Part shown: one piece after another, positions 6,712 through 11,392 of the stretch
How the letters are laid out: each line of letters opens with the position of its first letter
Numbering within the stretch: position 1 is the stretch's first letter
Assembly: GCA_046735355.1 (NCBI GenBank)
Contig: JBKPTC010000129.1
Coordinates: 1 to 11,392, forward strand
Origin: DATAEU01 sp046735355
Lineage (GTDB): Bacteria > Actinomycetota > UBA4738 > HRBIN12
Direction: 5' to 3'
Length of the DNA stretch: 11,392 nt
Made by a program: the position numbers and the translations under genes
The notes under the pieces: model-generated
The model's database searches: none
What the model was told of the DNA's origin: nothing
The model's input: the letters and a program-made list of their open reading frames with translations, nothing else

Positions 6712-7601
6712 GCGATCGCGTCGACGTCCGCCGAACGGCGAAGCTCTTCATCGGCGGACAGTTCCCGCGCAGCGAGTCCGGGCGAGCGTACGAGATCCGC
6801 TCGCACGACGGGCGTTCGCTCGGATGGGCGTCGCAGTCCTCGCGCAAGGATCTTCGCGACGCGGTGGTCGCGGCGCGTGCCGCGTTCCCCGGCTGGGCGA
6901 ACAAGACGGCCTACAACCGCGGCCAGATCCTGTACCGCGTCGCCGAGCTGATGGAGGGACGGCGCGCGCAGTTCGAGCACGAGCTCGCCGACGCGGGCGC
7001 GAGCGATCCCGCGCGCGGGGTCAGCGCCGCGATCGACCGGTGGGTCTGGTACGCGGGCTGGGCGGACAAGGTCGCGCAGGTGCTCGGTGGTACGAATCCC
7101 GTCGCCGGTCCGTACTTCGACTTCACCGTCCTCGAGCCGACCGGCGTCGTCGGGATCGTGGCCCCGACAGGGGGTACGGGGGGCTCCGGCCCCCCGTCTA
7201 GAGATGGCGAGTCGTTGCTCGGGCTCGTGTCGCGGCTCGCTCCCGCCGTCGTCTCGGGCAACGCCGTCGTGGTCGTGGCGAGCGAGCGCTCGCCCCTGCC
7301 TGCCGTCTCGCTCGGCGAGGTGCTCGCGACGTCCGACGTGCCGTCCGGCGTCGTCAACGTCCTCACGGGCGTCGGGACGGAGCTCGCGCCGTGGCTGGCC
7401 GCGCACATGGACGTCAACGCGATCGACGTCACCGGCGTGCCGGACGACCTGCTCGCCGACGTCGAGCGGGCGTCGGCCGACAACCTCAAGCGCGTCGTCC
7501 GCGGTCCGGAGGTGGATCCGTTCGACGACGCGGCGGGGAGCCCGTACGAGATCGCGGCGCTGACCGAGTTCAAGACCGTCTGGCACCCGATCGGAGCGTG
7601 A
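6708..7601 (+). CDS. Short aldehyde dehydrogenase-like protein without catalytic Cys (ALDH16 C-terminal half)
   Basis: A 297-residue protein with the N-terminal ALDH fold only: KLFIGGQF at 12-19, a helical segment KDLRDAVVAARAAFPGW, PTGVVGIVAP at 144-153, LAPAVVSGNAVVVV at 178-190, and PSGVVNVLTG at 212-221. It then runs quickly to NLKRVVRG and ends EFKTVWHPIG; there is no NQGxxC motif, no catalytic Cys, and no FGPVL or GGYKxSG motif. The usual PWN and LKPAE signatures are also absent (VAP, VVASE). The ending (KTxWxPxG) and overall layout resemble the pseudo-ALDH C-terminal domain of ALDH16 proteins, so this is probably a partner subunit of the preceding enzyme rather than a broken gene. The GTG at 6708 overlaps the upstream stop (GTGA) with GGGGGAG at 6697-6703. 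Residues 154-165 are an apparent in-frame insertion (see the repeat at 7167-7202). Pseudogene status is unlikely because the frame and C-terminus are intact. Confidence 0.85.
   Translation: MSDRVDVRRTAKLFIGGQFPRSESGRAYEIRSHDGRSLGWASQSSRKDLRDAVVAARAAFPGWANKTAYNRGQILYRVAELMEGRRAQFEHELADAGASDPARGVSAAIDRWVWYAGWADKVAQVLGGTNPVAGPYFDFTVLEPTGVVGIVAPTGGTGGSGPPSRDGESLLGLVSRLAPAVVSGNAVVVVASERSPLPAVSLGEVLATSDVPSGVVNVLTGVGTELAPWLAAHMDVNAIDVTGVPDDLLADVERASADNLKRVVRGPEVDPFDDAAGSPYEIAALTEFKTVWHPIGA
7167..7202 (+). repeat. In-frame 36-base insertion carrying a GC-rich hairpin
   Basis: Codons 154-165 of the short ALDH-like gene read TGGTGGSGPPSR where the family normally goes straight from a Pro to an acidic residue and the LLGLVS helix. 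The DNA contains a perfect 9-bp stem, ACGGGGGGC and GCCCCCCGT around a TCCG loop (7176-7197), and codons rare in this genome (ACA, GGT, TCT, AGA). TCTAGA, an unusual string at this GC content, closes it. The length is a multiple of three, so the frame is kept. It resembles a small palindromic repeat (REP-like, or a protein-embedded palindromic element) inserted into a coding region. No second copy was noticed in this window. The exact borders are inferred from family comparison, not from an alignment. Confidence 0.5.
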
Positions 7602-7608
7602 TCCGGAC

Positions 7609-7636
7609 CGATTCCGTGACGGATGTCACGGAATCG
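7609..7636. promoter_or_regulatory. Inverted repeat with CRP/FNR-like core upstream of recO
   Basis: Perfect 12-bp arms, CGATTCCGTGAC and GTCACGGAATCG, surround GGAT. The core reads GTGA-N6-TCAC, which is the half-site pattern of CRP-family regulators. The centre (7622.5) lies about 63 bases before the transcription start predicted from the -10 box at 7673-7678, close to the class I activator position. It also begins eight bases after the stop of the short ALDH-like gene and would fold into a strong stem, but no T-run follows (CCAAACGG), so an intrinsic terminator is less likely. The rest of the 84-base gap shows only the recO -10 box. Confidence 0.5.
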
Positions 7637-7672
7637 CCAAACGGCCTCCCCGGCCGCGCGACGGGCCCCGGG

Positions 7673-7678
7673 TACGAT
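7673..7678 (+). promoter_or_regulatory. Putative -10 box (TACGAT) for recO-uppS, leaderless start
   Basis: TACGAT, preceded by GGG, ends seven bases before the recO ATG at 7686, which is where transcription would be expected to start. There is no Shine-Dalgarno sequence before the ATG, consistent with a leaderless mRNA. The -35 region at about 7650-7655 (CCGGCC) does not match a consensus, so an activator at the upstream inverted repeat would make sense. Confidence 0.55.
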
Positions 7679-7685
7679 GCGCCCG

Positions 7686-8423
7686 ATGCCCCTCTACAAG
7701 GAACAAGGCGTCGTCCTGCGCTCGGCCAAGCTCGGCGAGGCCGACAAGATCGTCACGGTGATGACCCAGGGCGCGGGCAAGGTCCGTGCGGTCGCGAAGG
7801 GCATCCGAAAGACGACCAGCCGGTTCGGCGCCCGGCTCGAGCCGTTCACCCACGTCTCGCTGATGCTCTATCGCGGTCGCGGATCGCTCGACACGGTCAG
7901 CCAGGCCGAGATCGTGAGCCCGTTCCTCGGCGTCCGATCGGATTTCGAGCGGATCGCCGCAGGCGAGACGATGCTCGAGGCCGTCGACAAGGTGGCCGAG
8001 GAGCACGAGCGCAACCTCCGGCTGTTCCTGCTGCTGCTGTCCGGCATGCGCGCGCTCGACACATCGCCCGCGGACCCGGCCGCGGTCACCGAGTCCTTCC
8101 TCCTCAAGCTCCTGTCGCTGTCGGGCTTCCATCCGAGCCTGACCGCGTGCGCGGTATGCGGCCGGCGCGATCCGTCGCTGTTCGCCAGCGGCCAGGGCGG
8201 CGCCGTGTGCTCGACGTGCGCCGAGCCCGACGCCGGCCCCGTCTCGGCGCCGGCGCTCGCGCTGCTCTCCGGCCTGGCCAACGCCGACCTCGTGCAGGCG
8301 GGCTTCATCCCGACGGACGCCGTCGTGCGGCGCGAGTCGCGGGCGCTGCTGTTCGGCTTCGCCGAGTACCACCTGGAGCGCCGCATCCGGTCGCTCCCGA
8401 TCCTGGTCCGGAGCGCGACGTGA
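7686..8423 (+). CDS. recO: DNA repair protein RecO
   Basis: A 245-residue RecO, which loads RecA onto SSB-coated single-stranded DNA in the RecFOR recombination pathway and anneals DNA strands. The N-terminal OB-fold begins MPLYKEQGVVLRSAKLGEADKIVTVMT and contains KGIRKTTSRFGARLEPF; a helical domain follows, and a four-cysteine zinc site at C155, C158, C175 and C178 (CAVC ... CSTC) is the usual form in Actinomycetota and Firmicutes. Length is normal. The ATG at 7686 gives the canonical N-terminus; upstream in-frame codons back to 7623 lie across the promoter region and are not conserved-looking. The gene overlaps uppS by GTGA, as recO and uppS are adjacent in many actinobacteria. In relatives recO follows era closely; here the deoC-ALDH unit separates them. 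Confidence 0.95.
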   Translation: MPLYKEQGVVLRSAKLGEADKIVTVMTQGAGKVRAVAKGIRKTTSRFGARLEPFTHVSLMLYRGRGSLDTVSQAEIVSPFLGVRSDFERIAAGETMLEAVDKVAEEHERNLRLFLLLLSGMRALDTSPADPAAVTESFLLKLLSLSGFHPSLTACAVCGRRDPSLFASGQGGAVCSTCAEPDAGPVSAPALALLSGLANADLVQAGFIPTDAVVRRESRALLFGFAEYHLERRIRSLPILVRSAT

Positions 8424-9169
8424 GCACCTATCTCCACGACCTCGACGTCGGCGCGATGCCGTCCCACGTCGGCATCGTCATGGACGGGAACGGCCGGTGG
8501 GCCAAGCAGCGCGGGCTGCAGCGGACCGAGGGGCACGCGGCCGGCGAGGCGGCGATGTTCGACACGGTGGAGGGCGCCGTCGACGCGGGGCTGCAGTGGC
8601 TCACGCTCTACGCGTTCTCGACGGAGAACTGGAACCGTCCGCGGTCCGAGGTGACGTATCTGATGGGGTTCAACCGCAGCCTGCTCCGCCGGCGCCGCGA
8701 CGAGCTGCACGACATGAACGTTCGCGTGCGGTTCCTCGGGCGGCGGGACTGGCGCGTGCCCCGTTCGGTCCTGCGCGAGATGGATGCCAGCGAGGAGCTG
8801 ACGCGCGAGAACACGGGCATGACGCTCACGATGGCCTTCAACTACGGGGGGCGGGTCGAGATCGCCGACGCCGTCCGGCGGATCCTTGCCGAGCACGACG
8901 CCGGGAAACTCCGTGGCGAGAAGATCACGCCGGAGAGCATCTCCCGGCGTCTGTACCACCCGGACATGCCGGACCCGGACCTCATCATCCGGACGAGCGG
9001 CGAGGAGCGGCTCTCGAACTTCCTGCTGTGGCAGGCCGCCTACGCGGAGCTGTACTTCACGCCGGTGCTATGGCCGGACTTCAACCGCGAGCAGCTCTTC
9101 GAGGCGCTCCGCGACTATCAGAAGCGCTCGCGGCGGTTCGGCGCCGTCCCCGACGGCGACGACGCCTGA
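8420..9169 (+). CDS. uppS: Isoprenyl (undecaprenyl) diphosphate synthase
   Basis: A 249-residue cis-prenyltransferase that extends an allylic diphosphate with isopentenyl diphosphate to make the C50-C55 lipid carrier for peptidoglycan and other wall polymers. Motifs in order: MDGNGRWA at 21-28 with the catalytic D22 and the following N24 and R26; FSTENW at 66-71; FNYGGR at 140-145; DLIIRTSGEERLSNFLLWQ at 187-205; and YFTPVLWPDF at 212-221. Length is typical. The GTG start at 8420 overlaps the recO stop (GTGA) with GGAG at 8410-8413, six bases upstream; the ATG at 8456 is too close to the catalytic motif. The chain length of the product cannot be read from this; actinobacteria make both decaprenyl and undecaprenyl forms. 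The stop lies six bases from the end of the convergent minus-strand gene, with no clear terminator between. Confidence 0.95.
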   Translation: MSTYLHDLDVGAMPSHVGIVMDGNGRWAKQRGLQRTEGHAAGEAAMFDTVEGAVDAGLQWLTLYAFSTENWNRPRSEVTYLMGFNRSLLRRRRDELHDMNVRVRFLGRRDWRVPRSVLREMDASEELTRENTGMTLTMAFNYGGRVEIADAVRRILAEHDAGKLRGEKITPESISRRLYHPDMPDPDLIIRTSGEERLSNFLLWQAAYAELYFTPVLWPDFNREQLFEALRDYQKRSRRFGAVPDGDDA

Positions 9170-9175
9170 ACGCGC

Positions 9176-9814
9176 TCACAGCTCGTTCCACCACGCGATC
9201 GCCGAGCCGACGGCGGCGATCACGATCACCGCGACGATCGCGTACCGTCCGCCCGCCCTGGCCTGCGACCATGCGAATGCGAGCGCGACCGCCGCCAGAA
9301 CGGCGACGACGACTACGCTCAACCGCGCGTCGATCGATCGGCCGAGCGCGCCGGCGTGCGCGTTTAGCCTCGAGCGCACGGAGCGCGACGGCGCGACCCG
9401 GCCAGCGTCGACGACGACCGCCTCCGGCTTCCACACGTGACGGAGCACGACCGCCGCGAGCGCGCCCTCACCGAGCAGGTACGCGAGCGTGACGGCGTCC
9501 ATCGGATCCCCGAACGTCATCTGCGAGACGGCCGTCCACGGGAACCACGCGAGCACGGCGAGCGTGAGGACGATCCTTCCGACCGGACGGAACGACGTCG
9601 GCCCGCCGCGCCACCGCGAGTAGGTCGTGACGTGATGGTCCCCGCGGAGCGGGGAGCGTGCGACCGACGGCGGCGGCTCCTCGACGCGCTCGAGCGGCGG
9701 GAGCGGCTTCGGACGCGGCGTCAGCTCGACGACCGGCGCGAAGCACTGGAGACACCACCGCACCTCACCCGGCAGCGGCGCGCCGCACGAGCGGCACGCC
9801 CTCGGCGCGGTCAT
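9176..9814 (-). CDS. Zinc-ribbon membrane protein of unknown function, four predicted TM helices
   Basis: A 212-residue protein I cannot assign to a characterised family. The N-terminus is a zinc ribbon with spacing C-x2-C-x10-C-x2-C (C7, C10, C21, C24), then a Pro-rich linker (about 30-60), a YSRWRGGPTSF motif at 65-75, and hydrophobic segments near 78-98, 106-127, 164-182 and 190-208, ending in AWWNEL. The ribbon should be cytoplasmic with the rest in the membrane. The first 130 residues match the neighbour encoded just upstream on this strand: same cysteine spacing, GxPL...WCxxC(F/Y)APV, YSxW(R/K)xGPTSF, and a WKP after the second helix. The two helices after residue 160 are extra. The ATG at 9814 overlaps the neighbour's stop as ATGA; the longer open frame to 10177 is a shadow of that neighbour. 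Confidence 0.8.
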   Translation of the reverse strand: MTAPRACRSCGAPLPGEVRWCLQCFAPVVELTPRPKPLPPLERVEEPPPSVARSPLRGDHHVTTYSRWRGGPTSFRPVGRIVLTLAVLAWFPWTAVSQMTFGDPMDAVTLAYLLGEGALAAVVLRHVWKPEAVVVDAGRVAPSRSVRSRLNAHAGALGRSIDARLSVVVVAVLAAVALAFAWSQARAGGRYAIVAVIVIAAVGSAIAWWNEL

Positions 9815-10194
9815 GCGATCCTCGAGGGCTTCCAGATCCGCGACAGCAGATAGAGCGCGACGAGACCGGCGACGACCGCGTACGCGACGAGGAACGGCGT
9901 TCCCGGCACGTCGAACCCGATCCAGGCGAGGATCTCGCCGCGCGACATCGAATAGCCGGCGACGGTTCCGAACAGGACGAGGATCGTGAGGCCGAGCCGG
10001 CCGGCTGCGCCGAACGACGTCGGGCCCGCCTTCCAGCTCGAGTACACGGGCTCGGGCGCCGGCGGTCGGACCGGCATCCGGGCGGCGAGCGCGCCGGACG
10101 AGCGCGGCTCCGAGTGCGCGACCGGGGCGTAGCACCGGGGGCACCACTCGAGGTCCGCGGACAGCGGACCGCCGCACCGCGCGCAGGGGTCCAT
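9811..10194 (-). CDS. Zinc-ribbon membrane protein of unknown function, two predicted TM helices
   Basis: A 127-residue protein and the shorter paralogue of the gene that follows it on this strand. It has C4, C7, C18 and C21 in the C-x2-C-x10-C-x2-C spacing, GGPLSADLEWCPRCYAPV, a Pro/Arg linker, YSSWKAGPTSF at 51-61, and hydrophobic segments near 64-83 and 99-120, ending WKPSRIA. The ATG at 10194 is chosen because it begins directly before the first cysteine pair, with TAGGAC just upstream as a weak ribosome-binding site; the open frame beyond it runs antisense through glyS and is a shadow. It is transcribed away from glyS across a 117-base spacer. No clear -10 box was found for it. Possible roles (membrane-anchored sensor or scaffold) are speculation from the domain layout only. 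Confidence 0.8.
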   Translation of the reverse strand: MDPCARCGGPLSADLEWCPRCYAPVAHSEPRSSGALAARMPVRPPAPEPVYSSWKAGPTSFGAAGRLGLTILVLFGTVAGYSMSRGEILAWIGFDVPGTPFLVAYAVVAGLVALYLLSRIWKPSRIA

Positions 10195-10258
10195 CGTCCT
10201 AGAAGCATCGGCCTGCGCGGCAGCATCGTTGAGCAGCGGAGATGCCGTGGCCGACCGG

Positions 10259-10264
10259 TAGACT
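10259..10264 (+). promoter_or_regulatory. Putative -10 box (TAGACT) for glyS
   Basis: TAGACT, preceded by GG, fits TAnnnT and would start transcription near 10271, about 41 bases before the GTG. The leader holds two direct copies of CCAGCGGCCG (10275-10284 and 10288-10297) and small GGCCGC/GCGGCC inverted arms, but is too short for a T-box. No convincing -35 box was found. The rest of the 10195-10311 spacer shows nothing else that I can support. Confidence 0.45.
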
Positions 10265-10311
10265 GGCCGCCACGCCAGCGGCCGTTCCCAGCGGCCGGGA
10301 AGGAGCACCCA

Positions 10312-11392
10312 GTGCCCGATCTGATGGACGCCGTCACCTCCCTCGCCAAGCGGCGGGGCATCGCCTTCCAGTCGAGCGAGATCTACGGCGGGCTGCGCTC
10401 GTCGTGGGACTACGGACCGCTCGGCGTGGAGATGCGCCGGAACGTCCGGAACGCCTGGTGGCGCTCGATGGTCCAGCTGCGTGACGACGTCGTCGGGCTC
10501 GAGGCGGCTGTCATCATGTCGGCGCGCGTGTGGGAAACGAGCGGCCACGTCGAGGGGTTCAGCGACCCCCTCGTCGAGTGCCTGAACTGCCACCAGCGGT
10601 TCCGCGCGGACCATCTCGCGGACGGGAGCTGTCCGAACTGCGGGCACAAGGACTTCACCGAGGCGCGCCGGTTCAACCTGATGTTCAGGACGCACCTCGG
10701 CCCCATCGAGGACGACGAGAACGTGGCGTACCTGCGTCCCGAGACGGCACAGGGGATGTTCGTCGACTTCCCCACCGTCCAGACGAGCAGCCGCAAGAAG
10801 CTGCCGTTCGGCGTCGCGCAGATCGGCAAGTCGTTCCGAAACGAGATCACGCCGGGCAACTTCATCTTCCGCACGCGCGAGTTCGAGCAGATGGAGATGG
10901 AGTACTTCGTCAAGCCGGGCACCGACGACGAGTGGTTCGAGTACTGGAAGGCCGAGCGGATGCAGTGGTACGTCGACCTCGGCGTCTCCAAGGACCGGCT
11001 CCGGTTCCGCGGCCACGAGCAGGACGAGCTCGCGCACTACGCCAAGGCCGCCACCGACGTCGAGTACGAGTTCCCCTTCGGCTGGGGCGAGGTCGAGGGG
11101 ATCGCCAACCGCACGGACTTCGACCTCCGTCGCCACGCCGAGGCCTCGGGCGAGGACCTCCGGTACTTCGATCCCGAGACCGAGGAGCGGTACTTCCCGT
11201 ACGTGATCGAGCCGGCGGCGGGAGTCGACCGGACGATGCTCGTCCTGCTGCTCGACGCGTACCGCGAGGAGGAGGCGCCGACGGCCAAGGGGGGCACCGA
11301 GAAGCGGACGTACCTCGCGCTCAGCAAGGACATCGCGCCGATCAAGGTGGCGGTGCTCCCGCTGTCGCGGAACGCGCAGCTCGCGCCGGAGG
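10312..11392 (+). CDS. glyS: Glycyl-tRNA synthetase, dimeric class II type (partial, 3' end outside window)
   Basis: The first 360 codons of a single-chain, alpha2-type glycine-tRNA ligase, which charges tRNA-Gly. IAFQSSEIYGGLRSSWDYGPLG at 17-38 is the family's N-terminal motif; a zinc-binding insertion has C90, C93, C107 and C110; LRPETAQGMFVDF at 141-153 and FRNEITP with REFEQMEMEYF at 175-199 form motif 2; EPAAGVDRTML at 300-310 is motif 3 with its Arg. The anticodon-binding domain begins near 340 (IAPIKVAVLPL), and about 100 more residues would be expected. The GTG at 10312 has AGGAG at 10301-10305, six bases away, so it is preferred over the ATG at 10324. No break or odd residue is seen. 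It is divergent from the zinc-ribbon pair. Confidence 0.97.
   Translation, partial: MPDLMDAVTSLAKRRGIAFQSSEIYGGLRSSWDYGPLGVEMRRNVRNAWWRSMVQLRDDVVGLEAAVIMSARVWETSGHVEGFSDPLVECLNCHQRFRADHLADGSCPNCGHKDFTEARRFNLMFRTHLGPIEDDENVAYLRPETAQGMFVDFPTVQTSSRKKLPFGVAQIGKSFRNEITPGNFIFRTREFEQMEMEYFVKPGTDDEWFEYWKAERMQWYVDLGVSKDRLRFRGHEQDELAHYAKAATDVEYEFPFGWGEVEGIANRTDFDLRRHAEASGEDLRYFDPETEERYFPYVIEPAAGVDRTMLVLLLDAYREEEAPTAKGGTEKRTYLALSKDIAPIKVAVLPLSRNAQLAPE

Noticed and set aside
6708..7601. Short ALDH-like gene as a pseudogene truncated by a frameshift
   Set aside because: The frame is intact, the C-terminus looks like a specific domain ending, and no continuation of the ALDH catalytic domain (NQGxxC, FGPVL) was seen in any frame downstream before recO.
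9170..9175. Bidirectional terminator between the convergent uppS and zinc-ribbon genes
   Set aside because: The gap is six bases and no stem with a T-run is visible around it.
10265..10311. T-box or other riboswitch before glyS
   Set aside because: The predicted leader is only about 41 bases, with no T-box core sequence; the repeats there are short and GC-rich enough to occur by chance.
9815..11136. Long minus-strand open frames extending upstream of both zinc-ribbon genes, the longer one through glyS
   Set aside because: They are antisense to clearly coding glyS or out of frame with the neighbouring gene; the conserved N-termini begin at 9814 and 10194.

Overview
The window is very GC-rich and densely packed, with short spacers, GTG/ATG starts and many 4-base stop/start overlaps. 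The gene order (dnaJ tail) - phoH - ybeY - CNNM/CorC-like - cdd - era - ... - recO - uppS - ... - glyS is the classic conserved block of Actinomycetota (Mycobacterium and Streptomyces carry close variants). With -10 boxes of the TAnnnT type and apparent leaderless starts, this points to a high-GC actinobacterium. I cannot name the genus or class.

Layout. Bases 1-83 hold the end of a gene that is probably dnaJ. A 163-base spacer carries a -10-like box and a perfect 24-bp palindrome and leads into a five-gene operon (247-4244): phoH, ybeY, a CNNM/CorC-family membrane protein, cdd and era, every junction being a GTGA overlap. Bases 4280-7601 are a second unit: deoC, a full-length aldehyde dehydrogenase and a shorter non-catalytic aldehyde dehydrogenase-like protein. 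The two dehydrogenase genes together look like the two halves of an ALDH16-type protein encoded separately. The shorter half carries a 12-codon in-frame insertion built around a GC-rich hairpin with rare codons. Bases 7602-7685 hold a strong inverted repeat (CRP/FNR-like core) and a -10 box for recO-uppS (7686-9169). On the minus strand, 10194-9176, are two overlapping paralogous zinc-ribbon membrane proteins. glyS starts at 10312 and runs off the end.

How the genes work together. The first operon is housekeeping for RNA and ribosomes (PhoH, YbeY, Era) plus nucleoside salvage (Cdd) and a membrane protein. The deoC unit would split deoxyribose-5-phosphate into glyceraldehyde-3-phosphate and acetaldehyde and then oxidise the acetaldehyde; with Cdd it forms part of deoxynucleoside catabolism. 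RecO (DNA repair), UppS (lipid carrier for cell wall) and GlyRS are core functions. The zinc-ribbon pair is the least understood part.

No stretch over 300 bases lacks a gene. No RNA gene, CRISPR array, insertion sequence, transposase or phage gene was seen. The points most worth a second look are the hairpin insertion in the short aldehyde dehydrogenase, the split ALDH16 arrangement, the zinc-ribbon pair, and the two palindromes at promoters.
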